A DNA stretch of 64,000 nt from Rhodospirillaceae bacterium. Its GTDB lineage: Bacteria > Pseudomonadota > Alphaproteobacteria > Rhodospirillales > Casp-alpha2. The stretch lies in assembly GCA_018665815.1 (NCBI GenBank), contig JABJBP010000137.1, forward strand, positions 1 through 64,000. Direction: 5' to 3'. Below the pieces are notes generated by a model, which worked only from the letters and a program-made list of their open reading frames with translations, was not told the origin of the DNA and did no database searches. A program made the translations under genes and the position numbers. Shown here piece by piece: positions 17,087 to 28,974 of this stretch. Position 1 is the first letter of the stretch; each line of letters starts with the position of its first letter.

Positions 17087-17857
17087 CTATATCCGCCATG
17101 CGGAATGCAGCGCGGCGATGCCGCCGGACAAGTTCCGCACTTTGACTTGGGCCAAGCCCGCAGCCTCGATCATGGTGCCAAAGCTGGCTTGATTAGGAAA
17201 CTTACGAATGCTTTCTGCCAAATAAGTATAGGCATCACGGTCGCCGGCAACGGCTTCGCCAAGATTTGGCAGCACTGAAAACGAATACGCGTCATAGAGT
17301 TTTTTTAGGGTCGGCAGCGTGACGTGGGAAAATTCAAGGCAGATGAACCGCCCGCCCGGTTTCAAAACCCGCCGCGCTTCTGACAATGCCTTTTCCAGAT
17401 GGGTTACGTTGCGCAGGCAAAAGGCGCTGGTGTAGGCATCGACGCTGCTGTCGTCTAGGGGCAAGGTTTCTGCGTTGCCATGCGTCCAAGTGATGCCGTC
17501 CAGAATGCCCCGGTCGAGGGACCGGTCGCGGCCATGGGCCAGCATTTCTTCGTTGATGTCGACAACCTGGACGGCGCTGCCGCCGCGTTTCAGGAATTTG
17601 AAGGCAATGTCGCCGGTGCCGCCACCGACGTCGACAAGCGTCATGCCCGGGCGGGGCGCCAGCCAATCGATCAGCGCATCTTTCCAAAGCCGGTGAACAC
17701 CGAAACTCATGAGATCGTTCATCAGATCGTAACGCGGTGCCACATTGTCAAAAACTTCGCGCACCAAGGACGCCTTCTCAGCCGCCGGCACCTCACGGTA
17801 GCCGAAATGGGTGGTCGCTTCGTCGCTTGCGCGGTTTTTTGTGCCCTCTGCCGACAT
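17087..17857 (-). CDS. ubiE: Ubiquinone/menaquinone C-methyltransferase UbiE
   Basis: 256-residue class I SAM methyltransferase that C-methylates 2-polyprenyl-6-methoxy-1,4-benzoquinol. Typical UbiE elements: VFDNVAPRYDLMNDLMSFGVHRLWK, the SAM loop LVDVGGGTGDIAFKF, GNAETLPLDDSSVDAYTSAFCLRNV and GGRFICLEFSHV; C-terminal NLSGGIAALHSAWRI is diagnostic. First gene of the minus-strand run to the DsrE-like gene and divergent from mutM, with a 131-bp shared upstream region. Confidence 0.95.
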   Translation of the reverse strand: MSAEGTKNRASDEATTHFGYREVPAAEKASLVREVFDNVAPRYDLMNDLMSFGVHRLWKDALIDWLAPRPGMTLVDVGGGTGDIAFKFLKRGGSAVQVVDINEEMLAHGRDRSLDRGILDGITWTHGNAETLPLDDSSVDAYTSAFCLRNVTHLEKALSEARRVLKPGGRFICLEFSHVTLPTLKKLYDAYSFSVLPNLGEAVAGDRDAYTYLAESIRKFPNQASFGTMIEAAGLAQVKVRNLSGGIAALHSAWRI

Positions 17858-17988
17858 GGCCGGACATTAGCTCATGGACCGGCCGGATGCCAGCGCGACG
17901 CAGGTTTGGTTAGGCACCATCGGATATGGACAGACACCGCCGATGGCGTCATATCTGAGCGCTCAATATTGACGGAGCGTACTGAGCC

Positions 17989-18819
17989 ATGCCCGAACTG
18001 CCCGAAGTTGAAACCGTCCGCCGTGGCTTGGCTCCGGTCCTGGAAGGCCAGCGCCTAGCGCGGGTGATCATACGCCGCCGCGACCTCAGATGGCCCTTGC
18101 CTGATGATTTCGGCCAGCGCCTGACCGGCAAGCAGGTGCTCGACGTCGGCCGGCGCGCCAAGTTTTTGATGATCTCATTGGAAGACGAAACAGTTTGGAT
18201 CGCGCACCTGGGCATGTCCGGGCGGTTTCGGGTCTTCGCGCCACCGGTGCCGCCGGAAGAGGCCCACGATCACGTGATCATTGAGACGGACGCCGGCGCC
18301 GTCATCCGGTTCAATGATCCCCGCCGTTTCGGATTTATGGATTTAACGACGCGGGCGGATTGTGCCACGCATCCGATGCTTGCCAATTTAGGGCCGGAAC
18401 CCATCGATGGTGATTTTGATGCGGCTGTCCTGGCGTCGCGGTTGAAGGGCCGCGCCGCGCCGATCAAGGCGGCCTTGCTGGATCAGAAAACGGTCGCAGG
18501 CCTGGGCAACATATACGTATGTGAGGCCCTGTTTCAGGCCGGCATATCGCCACGCCGCAAGGCCCGGACAGTGCAGGGCGGGCGGGCCGAGAAGTTGGCC
18601 AATGCCGTGGTTGATGTCCTAACCCGTGCCATAGCGGCCGGCGGCTCGTCGCTCAAGGATCATCGCCAGACGGACGGTGAACTGGGGTACTTCCAGCATG
18701 ACTTTCATGTCTACGGCCGGGCTGGTGAACCCTGCCGCCGATGCGGCCCCAACCACCCCGTCCGTCATCTTGTACAGTCAGGGCGTTCGACATTCTATTG
18801 CTCCCAATGCCAGCGATAG
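17989..18819 (+). CDS. mutM: Formamidopyrimidine-DNA glycosylase MutM (Fpg)
   Basis: 276-residue bifunctional DNA glycosylase/AP lyase that removes 8-oxoguanine and formamidopyrimidines. The catalytic N-terminal PELPEVE is at residues 2-8; the lesion-side K is in RRAKFLMI; H2TH region VAGLGNIYVCEALFQAGISP; zinc finger C-RR-C ... FYCSQCQR at the C-terminus. The loop between the two Cys pairs is two residues longer than in the E. coli enzyme (GRST...FYC preserved). Divergent from ubiE. Confidence 0.95.
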   Translation: MPELPEVETVRRGLAPVLEGQRLARVIIRRRDLRWPLPDDFGQRLTGKQVLDVGRRAKFLMISLEDETVWIAHLGMSGRFRVFAPPVPPEEAHDHVIIETDAGAVIRFNDPRRFGFMDLTTRADCATHPMLANLGPEPIDGDFDAAVLASRLKGRAAPIKAALLDQKTVAGLGNIYVCEALFQAGISPRRKARTVQGGRAEKLANAVVDVLTRAIAAGGSSLKDHRQTDGELGYFQHDFHVYGRAGEPCRRCGPNHPVRHLVQSGRSTFYCSQCQR

Positions 18820-18834
18820 TGTTATAAGGCGGGT

Positions 18835-19233
18835 ATGAGTATCGGTTCTTCGTTTCGCATAATCTTGCTGGCATGGGCCCTGGCGTTCACCGCTGCGGCG
18901 GTCACGACGCCGTCGGCCATGGCGCAGACCGCCCGGTTTCTGAGCGTTATTGACGATCTGCCGTTGATGGAGGGCCTGAACGAAGACGCGGACGCGGCGA
19001 TTTCTTTCGACAGCCCGACGGGGCGCATTGTTGAAGCCTTTGCCAGCGGTCCGGTGGCGGCCGACGTGATCGCGGCGTTTTATGCGGAGACCCTGCCGCA
19101 ATTGGGTTGGCGGCGAACGTCGGACCAATTATTTAGCCGCGATGACGAAGTTCTCAAGGTTGAGATCGGCGCCACCAAGGATGGTGTGACGGGAACCGGT
19201 GTCCGCTTTACGCTGCGTCCCGCCGGGTCTTGA
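18835..19233 (+). CDS. Small secreted protein of unknown function
   Basis: 132 residues starting 15 bases after the mutM stop. A signal peptide is clear (RIILLAWALAFTAAAV, then PSAMAQ as the likely cleavage site). The mature part, about 100 residues, has VIDDLPLMEGLNEDADAAISFDSPTGRIVEAFASG and a C-terminal segment with FYAETLPQLGWRR. This looks like the short conserved exported proteins that follow mutM in alphaproteobacteria. I can assign no function; it is soluble, acidic and without Cys. Confidence 0.75.
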   Translation: MSIGSSFRIILLAWALAFTAAAVTTPSAMAQTARFLSVIDDLPLMEGLNEDADAAISFDSPTGRIVEAFASGPVAADVIAAFYAETLPQLGWRRTSDQLFSRDDEVLKVEIGATKDGVTGTGVRFTLRPAGS

Positions 19234-19266
19234 TTTACAGGACGCCGACAGACCCCATTACAGGGC

Positions 19267-19295
19267 TTGACCTGACCTTCCGGCACTTATATACA
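19267..19295 (+). promoter_or_regulatory. Promoter of rpsT
   Basis: TTGACC (19267-19272), 17-base spacer, TATACA (19290-19295), placed about 50 bases before the rpsT start. Confidence 0.6.
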
Positions 19296-19341
19296 CCTGC
19301 CTTCCGACGCATCTGTTAACGAAATAAAGGCGTGTGAGCCC

Positions 19342-19608
19342 ATGGCCCACTCTCTGCAAGCAAAGAAACGCATTCGCCAAACGGCTCGGCGTACCGACGT
19401 CAACCGAGGCCGCCGCGGGATGATCCGCACGCAGCTTCGCAATGTCGAAGAAGCCATCGTCAGTGGCGATCAGGAAGCCGCCATGAAGGCTTTCCGTGAA
19501 ATGCAGCCGACCCTCATGTCAGGCGTCAACAAAGGTCTCATGGAAAAGAATACGGTGTCGCGTAAATTGTCCCGCTTGTCGAAGCGGATCAAGGGCATGG
19601 CCGCCTGA
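19342..19608 (+). CDS. rpsT: 30S ribosomal protein S20
   Basis: 88-residue, highly basic protein binding the 5' domain and helix 44 of 16S rRNA. MAHSLQAKKRIRQTARRTDVNR and the alternating charged helices down to VSRKLSRLSKRIKGMAA match S20 along its whole length. Monocistronic: own promoter upstream and a strong terminator downstream. The rpsT-dnaA neighbourhood is common in alphaproteobacteria. Confidence 0.97.
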   Translation: MAHSLQAKKRIRQTARRTDVNRGRRGMIRTQLRNVEEAIVSGDQEAAMKAFREMQPTLMSGVNKGLMEKNTVSRKLSRLSKRIKGMAA

Positions 19609-19636
19609 CCGGCAACCGCCAAACGATACATCGCCG

Positions 19637-19667
19637 CGCCGCGTTCTGATTGAACGCGGCGTTTTTT
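19637..19667 (+). terminator. Rho-independent terminator of rpsT
   Basis: CGCCGCGTTC (19637-19646) pairs perfectly with GAACGCGGCG (19652-19661) around a 5-base loop and is followed by six T residues. Confidence 0.93.
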
Positions 19668-20416
19668 GTGGCCAAGTGGCGCACTCATATCGTTGTATGT
19701 GCGCCGACCATCGAAAATTTACGGCGGACTCGGCACCGGGAAAATTGTCAAGAAGATTATTTTAGACGTTCCCCTTTCGATCATGTTGAAAGCGCTCTCG
19801 GGTATCCGTAATATTCAGCCCTCGGGACTTGCCCATTCAGGGTCGTTCTAAATAAACGGAATAAGTAAATTGTCTATTTATCCTGTTAATAATTTGCACC
19901 TTTACTTGGGTGCGCCGCAGAAGTTCATGATAAATGGGCAAGGCTTCCAACAATACATGAAGTAATCGTTTGTCACAGGGAAACCTTCGCCTTGGCGAGT
20001 CCTGGACGCCGAATAGGTTTGGTTGGAAGATGATTTTAAATACCTCTTCGATGATTTGAAGAGTTAAGAATTTTAACCAGAGGGGGGTAGTCCGAAACCA
20101 AAATTAAGTGTCAACAAGCCCGCTGCTTAAATCTCTGAGGTCATAAACTAAATTGTGTCACGATTGATCACTGATCCACGATCTGTCTGCGAAAGTTATC
20201 TTTAATGGAAAATAAAACGTACCTCCGATGCTGATTTGAGTGATCTGGATGGATAATCCCGGGTGTGGCTTGATTAGAGCGCATAAAAAAATTTGCTGGT
20301 TTCGAAATTGACTGCCTATCGACATCATGGCCATCGCCGTTACTGGGGGCGGTGGCTGCATAAAAACAGGTTCGCACGGGACAGCGGGCCGGCATGGATG
20401 GGGTGTTGTTACGGCG
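19668..20416. other. AT-rich rpsT-dnaA intergenic region, possible origin/dnaA control region
   Basis: The only interval longer than 300 bases without a recognisable gene. It is clearly richer in A and T than its surroundings and holds no convincing coding frame. Near-matches to the DnaA box: TTATCCTGT (19878-19886, plus), TGATCCACG (20172-20180, plus), and TTATCCATC on the minus strand (20248-20256). None is a perfect consensus. Two GANTC sites (19727-19731 and 19997-20001) could be methylated by CcrM, which affects dnaA transcription in Caulobacter. GTTAA/TTAAC form a small dyad near 20062-20076. No tRNA-like element found. Whether this is the replication origin or only a long dnaA leader is not decided by the sequence. 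Confidence 0.4.
19786..19814 (+). promoter_or_regulatory. Strong candidate promoter far upstream of dnaA
   Basis: TTGAAA (19786-19791), 17-base spacer, TAATAT (19809-19814), facing dnaA but about 600 bases before its start. It would give either a very long dnaA leader or a separate non-coding transcript. Confidence 0.5.
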
Positions 20417-21811
20417 ATGGGTTCTAAGATAGAGAAAGCCAGTAGCCAGAGTGTCAGCGAGGAGCTTCTTAGCGGCTGGGACTCGGTGGTAAATCGTTTG
20501 CGGGTTGAGGTTGGCGAGGCGGCTTTTCAGAGCTGGCTCAAGCCGATGCGGATTCGTAATTTCAGTGATGGCAGTGTTGAGATTTCAGTGCCAACACGGT
20601 TCATGCGTGATTGGGCCGCTGCGCACTACCGCGACCGATTGATCGAGTTGTGGCAAACAGAGAATTCCGAGGTCAACGCGGTTGAGATTGTCGTCCAGGC
20701 GGATATTGAGGCCGCCAAAGAAACTGAATCTCCAAAAGAAACAGTGGGATCGGCCGAGGGCGCGGCGATCAAACCGCGTCGCGACGAATTGTGTGCGCCA
20801 TTGGATAAGCGCTTCACCTTTGACCAGTTTGTTGTCGGTAAGCCCAATGAATTCGCCTACGCGGCGGCGCGTCGGATTGGCGAAGCGTCAAGCGTGCCGT
20901 TCAATCCGTTGTTCCTTTATGGCGGTGTAGGCCTTGGCAAAACCCACTTGATGCATGCCATCGCCTGGCACGTGCGCACGGCCCAGCCCGATCGCGCGGT
21001 GTTATATCTTTCGGCGGAAAAGTTCATGTACCGGTTTATCCGTGCGCTGCGCGAACAAAACATTGTTAACTTCAAGGAACAGTTTCGTTCCGTCGATGTC
21101 TTGATGATCGATGATGTTCAGTTTATCGCCGGCAAGGAATCAACCCAGGAAGAATTTTTCCACACCTTCAATGCCCTGGTTGACCAGGGCCGTCAGATTG
21201 TCATTTCATCGGATAAATCACCGTCCGATCTTGAAGGCATGGAAGAGCGCCTTGTGTCACGGCTGAACTGTGGGCTGGTTGCCGATATTCATGCCACCAC
21301 TTATGAACTTCGCCTCGGCATTCTGCAGTCGAAGGCGCAGAAGCTCGGCGTGTCTATCCCGACCAAGGTCCTGGAATTCCTGGCTCATAAGATCACGTCG
21401 AACGTCCGTGAATTGGAAGGCGCGTTGAATCGCGTGGTTGCTCATTCGCAGTTGGTCGGTCGTGACATTTCATTGGAGACGACCCAAGAAGTGCTTCACG
21501 ATCTGCTGCGCGCCAATGATCGGCGGGTCACGATTGAAGAAATTCAAAAGCAGGTCGCATCGCATTTCAACATTCGAATTTCCGATATGCATTCAGCCCG
21601 CCGGGCCCGTTCGGTAGCGCGGCCACGTCAGGTCGCCATGTATCTGGCAAAGCAGCTGACTTCGCGGTCGTTGCCGGAAATCGGGCGTAAATTTGGTGGC
21701 CGTGATCACACCACGGTGATGCACGCCGTGCGCAAGGTGGACGAGCTTCGCGAGCACGATTCCGGCTTCAACGAAGACGTTGAATTGCTGCGTCGGATGC
21801 TCGAAGGCTGA
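20417..21811 (+). CDS. dnaA: Chromosomal replication initiator protein DnaA
   Basis: 464 residues from ATG 20417 (the open frame reaches back to 20327). Domain I around residues 15-85 (WDSVVNRLRVEVGEAAFQSWLKPM), a short linker of about 40 residues rich in Glu/Lys, then AAA+ domain III with Walker A YGGVGLGKTH near residue 170, Walker B VLMIDDVQF near 232 and arginine-finger region. Domain IV has the DNA-binding signature GGRDHTTVMHAVRKV. DnaA-ATP opens the origin and controls transcription. No good SD precedes the start. Followed by dnaN, recF and gyrB. Confidence 0.95.
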   Translation: MGSKIEKASSQSVSEELLSGWDSVVNRLRVEVGEAAFQSWLKPMRIRNFSDGSVEISVPTRFMRDWAAAHYRDRLIELWQTENSEVNAVEIVVQADIEAAKETESPKETVGSAEGAAIKPRRDELCAPLDKRFTFDQFVVGKPNEFAYAAARRIGEASSVPFNPLFLYGGVGLGKTHLMHAIAWHVRTAQPDRAVLYLSAEKFMYRFIRALREQNIVNFKEQFRSVDVLMIDDVQFIAGKESTQEEFFHTFNALVDQGRQIVISSDKSPSDLEGMEERLVSRLNCGLVADIHATTYELRLGILQSKAQKLGVSIPTKVLEFLAHKITSNVRELEGALNRVVAHSQLVGRDISLETTQEVLHDLLRANDRRVTIEEIQKQVASHFNIRISDMHSARRARSVARPRQVAMYLAKQLTSRSLPEIGRKFGGRDHTTVMHAVRKVDELREHDSGFNEDVELLRRMLEG

Positions 21812-21858
21812 GCCCGGCCGCCACGCCTTCCGAAAGCTCACCTAAGCGTCGAAAGCGC

Positions 21859-21886
21859 TTTGGAATCCAAGGGTTTTTGCTATAAT
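21859..21886 (+). promoter_or_regulatory. Extended -10 promoter of dnaN
   Basis: A consensus TATAAT (21881-21886) preceded by TGC gives an extended -10; a weak -35 (TTTGGA, 21859-21864) is 16 bases upstream. A GAATC site overlaps the -35 area (21863-21867), a possible CcrM methylation point. The expected leader of about 105 bases contains GC-rich self-complementary sequence. Confidence 0.7.
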
Positions 21887-21997
21887 ACACGCCTTATGCG
21901 GCGGCCTTTGCGGGTCTTCTTCGGTGCCCAGTCCGAGGCCTAATGTCCGCCGTTCATTGATAGGCTATTTTTTCTCTTAAAGGCTTGAAATATAACG

Positions 21998-23113
21998 ATG
22001 AAACTAACTATTGAACGGGCTGCTCTGCTGAAATCCCTCGGACACGTGCAGAGCGTCGTGGAACGCCGCAACACCATTCCGATTCTCTCAAACGTAAAGA
22101 TTGATGCCGGCGACGCCTCGGTCCGGCTAAATGCCACGGATATGGATTTGGATATTGTCGAGGCGGCGACCGCTGATGTATCGACGCCGGGCTCAACGAC
22201 GGTGTCGGCGCATACGCTCTATGACATCGTCCGCAAGCTCCCCGATGGTGCTCAGATCGACATCGATGCCGCTGGTGATGGCCAGGTGGTGCTGAGCGCT
22301 GGCCGCTCGCGGTTTACCTTGGCCAGCCTGCCGACCGATGAATTTCCGGTCCTTTCAGGCGGCGAACTGCCGCACCAATTCACCCTTTCAGCGGCTGAGT
22401 TGCGGGGCCTGATTGACCGCACCCGGTTTGCCATTTCGACCGAGGAAACCCGGTATTACTTGAACGGTATTTATTTGCACAAAGCCGAGAGCGACGGCAC
22501 AGCGCTGCTGCGCGCCGTCGCCACGGATGGCCATCGCCTGGCCAGCGTCGAAGTGCCGCTGCCGGCTGGCGCCGAAGAGGTGCCTGGGGTGATCGTGCCG
22601 CGCAAAGCGGTGGCGGAGTTGCGCAAGTTGATTGACGAGTCCGGTGACGAGGTTGCCGTTTCCATGTCGGAATCGAAAATACGCTTCGCCTTCGATGACG
22701 CGGTGCTGACCTCAAAGCTGATTGACGGCACGTTCCCCGATTATCAACGGGTTATTCCGGCTGGCAACGACAAGGTCATGGAGGTCGAATGCAAAAGCTT
22801 CGCCGATGCCGTAGACCGCGTTTCCGCCATATCCAGCGAGAAATCGCGGGCCATTAAGCTGGCGCTCAGCGGCGGCACGCTGGTGCTGTCGGCTTCAAGT
22901 CCGGAACACGGCAGCGCCACCGAGGAAATTGAAGTGGCCTTCGACGGCGATGAATTGGAGATTGGCTTCAATTCCGCTTATTTGCTCGACGTGACCCGCC
23001 AGATCGAAGGTGAAATGGCGCGGTTCACCATGGCCGATGCCGCGTCGCCCACGGTGATGCAGGAAACCGACGATACCAGCGCTCTTTATGTTCTGATGCC
23101 GATGCGCGTCTAG
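21998..23113 (+). CDS. dnaN: DNA polymerase III subunit beta (sliding clamp)
   Basis: 371-residue ring-forming processivity clamp with three repeated domains. MKLTIERAALLKSLGHVQSVVERRNTIPILSNV (first ~20 residues diagnostic), FAISTEETRYYLNGIYLH in the middle, VATDGHRLASV, PDYQRVIP and the C-terminal ALYVLMPMRV are all typical. Length is normal for the family. It has its own promoter in addition to any read-through from dnaA. Confidence 0.97.
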   Translation: MKLTIERAALLKSLGHVQSVVERRNTIPILSNVKIDAGDASVRLNATDMDLDIVEAATADVSTPGSTTVSAHTLYDIVRKLPDGAQIDIDAAGDGQVVLSAGRSRFTLASLPTDEFPVLSGGELPHQFTLSAAELRGLIDRTRFAISTEETRYYLNGIYLHKAESDGTALLRAVATDGHRLASVEVPLPAGAEEVPGVIVPRKAVAELRKLIDESGDEVAVSMSESKIRFAFDDAVLTSKLIDGTFPDYQRVIPAGNDKVMEVECKSFADAVDRVSAISSEKSRAIKLALSGGTLVLSASSPEHGSATEEIEVAFDGDELEIGFNSAYLLDVTRQIEGEMARFTMADAASPTVMQETDDTSALYVLMPMRV

Positions 23114-23205
23114 GCGCGCAGCCACAGGCAAGGGGACGGAAACTGTACGGATTACAAGGACTGGCCAAAGCCGGCGGGGAAGGCCTTCATGAAGGGTCCG
23201 AACAC

Positions 23206-24402
23206 GTGAGTGGGTACGTGCCTGCTGCGCGATATTGTGTGCGCCAACTGACCTTGACCGATTTTCGATGTTACGGTCATTTGCGCCTGAATCTGGCCGG
23301 CGGACCGGTCGTCCTAGGCGGGCCCAACGGGGCCGGGAAAACGAATATCTTGGAAGCCTTGTCATTGTTGGTGCCAGGCCGTGGCTTACGCCGCGCCCGA
23401 TTGAGCGAAATCGGCCGCCAGATTGCCGGCGCGGCGACGGATGAAGCGGTGGCCAGCGTTGCCGTGCCGTGGGGGGTTGCCGCCCGGGTTGAAACGCCTG
23501 ACGGTGCGGCTGATTTGGGGACCGGTTTCACGGTCGCCACAGACGGCGGCTCAGAGCGCCGCGCGGTTCGCATTGACGGTGAAAATGAACGCAATCAGGC
23601 TGTCCTGGCGCGCCATATGAGCGTCCATTGGCTGACGCCCCAGATGGATCGACTATTTCAAGATGGGGCCTCAGCCCGCCGACGTTTCCTTGATCGCTTG
23701 GTATTCGGTTGGGATCCGGCTCATGCCGGGCGGGTGTCGTCGTACGAACAGGCGATGCGCCAACGATTGAAACTCCTTCGCGGCGACCGCCCCGCTGATC
23801 CCGCGTGGCTGCGAGCCCAGGAACAAACCATGGCGGCGCGGGGGATCGCGGTTGCCGCGGCACGCGCTGATGTGGTGGCCCGCTTGGCCGGTGTCGCGGC
23901 CGAAAACTGGGGTCCATTTCCGGGCGCTGCCATTGCCATCGATGGCGAAGTCGATGCCTGGCTTTTCGATAGCCCGGCCTTGGAAGCCGAGGACCGCTTT
24001 CGCGCCCGCCTGTCCGAAGATCGTGACCGCGACGGACGCCTGGGGCGAACCCATACGGGGCCTCATTTAAGCGATCTTCTGGTCCGTCATCAGCCGAAGA
24101 ATGAAGCGGCGGCGCGATGTTCCACAGGTGAACAGAAAGCACTATTGATTGCGCTTGTACTAGCTAATGCCAGAGTCCGCGCCGCTGAGGATGGCGGCGT
24201 CCCATTATTGTTATTGGACGAGGTCGCCGCGCACTTGGATGCGAAACGCCGCGATGCGTTGTTCGACGGACTTTTGGGCCTTGGCGCCCAGGCCTGGTTC
24301 GCCGGCACCGACGTGGAAACCTTTGCTGGCTTGGCCGGCGCCGCACAGTTTTACAATGTTGAAGATGCCCAACTTATCGAAACGCCGACCGCCGGCACCT
24401 GA
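23206..24402 (+). CDS. recF: DNA replication and repair protein RecF
   Basis: 398-residue SMC-like ATPase that helps load RecA at gaps. N-terminal LTDFRCYGHLRL and Walker A LGGPNGAGKTN (near residue 40), signature STGEQKALLIALVLA, and Walker B PLLLLDEVAAHLDAKRRDALF. GTG start at 23206; no better in-frame start follows before the conserved N-terminus. Position between dnaN and gyrB is canonical. Confidence 0.94.
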   Translation: MSGYVPAARYCVRQLTLTDFRCYGHLRLNLAGGPVVLGGPNGAGKTNILEALSLLVPGRGLRRARLSEIGRQIAGAATDEAVASVAVPWGVAARVETPDGAADLGTGFTVATDGGSERRAVRIDGENERNQAVLARHMSVHWLTPQMDRLFQDGASARRRFLDRLVFGWDPAHAGRVSSYEQAMRQRLKLLRGDRPADPAWLRAQEQTMAARGIAVAAARADVVARLAGVAAENWGPFPGAAIAIDGEVDAWLFDSPALEAEDRFRARLSEDRDRDGRLGRTHTGPHLSDLLVRHQPKNEAAARCSTGEQKALLIALVLANARVRAAEDGGVPLLLLDEVAAHLDAKRRDALFDGLLGLGAQAWFAGTDVETFAGLAGAAQFYNVEDAQLIETPTAGT

Positions 24403-24416
24403 CGACCTACCTTTGA

Positions 24417-26921
<2,505 letters not shown>

Positions 26922-26978
26922 GCAATGGTTGTCCGTAGCATTAACCCGATGCTAACGCCACTAGCGCCATAAGGGCGG

Positions 26979-28901
26979 ATGGCGAAAAAAGATGACAGCG
27001 GTTCGCACTGGTTCTGGACGCTTTTTAAATGGGCGGCCACGGCGGGTGTTTGGTCGGTCATCGCGGTCACTGGCATTTGCGCTTGGTACGCCACCGACCT
27101 TCCCGATATCGATGATGCTTTGAACGCGACCCGGCGTCCGACGGTGACGTTGTTGGCTGCTGACGGGACATTGTTGGCAACGCGTGGTGATCTTTATGGC
27201 GTGCCGTTGCGGGTCGATGATTTGCCCAAGGCTCTGCCACAAGCCGTTCTGGCCACCGAGGACCGGCGTTTCTATGACCACTTCGGCCTCGACCTCATTG
27301 GTATAGCCCGGGCTGCCTATAGAAATGCCAAGGCGGGACGGATTGTCCAGGGTGGCTCGACGATCACCCAGCAGGCGGCGAAAAACCTATTTCTGACGCC
27401 AGAACGGTCCTTGAAACGCAAAGTTCAGGAATTATTGTTGGCGCTTTGGATCGAACATAAGTTTTCGAAAGATGAAATCCTGACGATCTATCTGAACCGG
27501 GTTTATCTGGGAGCCGGGACATACGGCGTCGATGCGGCGGCCTGGAAATATTTTTCCAAGCCGGCAAAACAAGTGAACACCTACGAAGCGGCGTTAATTG
27601 CCGGATTGTTGAAAGCCCCCAGCCGGTACAATCCGCGCGCCAACCCGAAGCTCGCCCATAAACGCACCACGCAAGTTCTCATGAACATGGTTGCCGCCGG
27701 ATACCTCAGCGCGGCCCAGGCGAAAGCGGCGGCCAAGGGGAAAAGCCGGCAACGCACGGGTACCAGCGCCCGAGGACAATACTTCATCGACTGGGTGCTC
27801 GATCAGGTCGCCGATTACCTGGCGCCCGGTGACCGTGATATCACGGTCAGGACGACGCTTAATCCAGCCCTTCAACGTGCCGCCGAGCTGCGATTGGTGC
27901 GTGCGCTGAATACACACGGGAAAAAAGCCGGCGCCAGGCAAGGCGCGATTGTTGCCCTGGCCACCGACGGCGCTGTCCGAGCCTTGGTTGGTGGACGCAA
28001 TCACGGCGTCAGCCCTTTCAATCGCGCGACCCAGGCGTTGCGCCAACCTGGTTCGGCGTTCAAGCCGATTGTCTTTCTGGCGGCTCTGGAAGCCGGCCTC
28101 GACGCTGGTGATATGGTCGAGGATGCACCCATCAAAATTGGCGATTGGGCGCCCAGGAATTTCAATGGCAAACACCTGGGCCGGATCACCTTGGCGAAAG
28201 CGTTGGCTGGATCGATCAATACGGCGGCCGTTCGTGTTGCCCAGAAAGCACACTTGCCCCGCGTTGCGGAAGTTGCGGGAAGGTTGGGAATCCCCGGCGA
28301 TATTCAAGCGACGCCCAGCCTAGCGCTGGGTACCCACGATGTCCGGTTGATCGATCTGACGGCGGCCTACGTGCCGTTTGCCAACGGCGGCATGGCGGCA
28401 TGGCCATTTGGAATTGCCAAAATCAGCGATGGTGATGGCAGTGTCCTCTATGAACGCACAGGATCGGGCCCTGGACGGGTTATTGAGGCGCGCCATGCGG
28501 CGGCCATGAACCGGATGCTGGCTGGTGTGATTTCCAACGGCACGGGCCGAGCGGCACGCCTCAAGCGTCCAGCCGCCGGCAAGACCGGGACCAGCCAAAA
28601 CCACCGCGACGCATGGTTTATCGGCTATACGGCGGACCTGGTCACGGGCGTCTGGATTGGCAATGACAACGCCCAACCGATGAAGGGTGTTACCGGTGGC
28701 GGGCTGCCGGCCCGCATCTGGAAACAATTCATGACCGACGCTCACCGAGGGCGCGGTGCGCGCGGCTTGCCCGGTGTCGACGGGACCTCGATATCTTCTG
28801 GCGGGCGCAAAACCGTAGCCAAGAAATCGCCGGCGAAACCGAAATCAACAGAACCGAGCTTGTGGGACCGGATCATCTCGGTGGTGAGTGGTGATAACTA
28901 G
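26979..28901 (+). CDS. Class A penicillin-binding protein (PBP1A family)
   Basis: 640-residue bifunctional peptidoglycan synthase. One N-terminal membrane helix (about residues 20-42), then glycosyltransferase GT51 with catalytic Glu in ATEDRRFYDHFGLDL, QGGSTITQQAAKNLFL and LNRVYLGAGTYGVDAAAWKYF. The transpeptidase has SAFK (nucleophile Ser, in RQPGSAFKPIV), SIN (AGSINTAAV) and KTGTSQNHRDAWFIGYT. It is shorter than E. coli PBP1a and lacks the OB insertion. A Lys/Pro/Ser-rich tail ends the protein. Starts 57 bases after gyrB. Confidence 0.9.
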   Translation: MAKKDDSGSHWFWTLFKWAATAGVWSVIAVTGICAWYATDLPDIDDALNATRRPTVTLLAADGTLLATRGDLYGVPLRVDDLPKALPQAVLATEDRRFYDHFGLDLIGIARAAYRNAKAGRIVQGGSTITQQAAKNLFLTPERSLKRKVQELLLALWIEHKFSKDEILTIYLNRVYLGAGTYGVDAAAWKYFSKPAKQVNTYEAALIAGLLKAPSRYNPRANPKLAHKRTTQVLMNMVAAGYLSAAQAKAAAKGKSRQRTGTSARGQYFIDWVLDQVADYLAPGDRDITVRTTLNPALQRAAELRLVRALNTHGKKAGARQGAIVALATDGAVRALVGGRNHGVSPFNRATQALRQPGSAFKPIVFLAALEAGLDAGDMVEDAPIKIGDWAPRNFNGKHLGRITLAKALAGSINTAAVRVAQKAHLPRVAEVAGRLGIPGDIQATPSLALGTHDVRLIDLTAAYVPFANGGMAAWPFGIAKISDGDGSVLYERTGSGPGRVIEARHAAAMNRMLAGVISNGTGRAARLKRPAAGKTGTSQNHRDAWFIGYTADLVTGVWIGNDNAQPMKGVTGGGLPARIWKQFMTDAHRGRGARGLPGVDGTSISSGGRKTVAKKSPAKPKSTEPSLWDRIISVVSGDN

Positions 28902-28974
28902 GCACCAAATTTATGCCGCTGACATCGCCAGCCTAACGCCACCCGATCCTTGCGCCACTGGCCCGTCACGAAAT

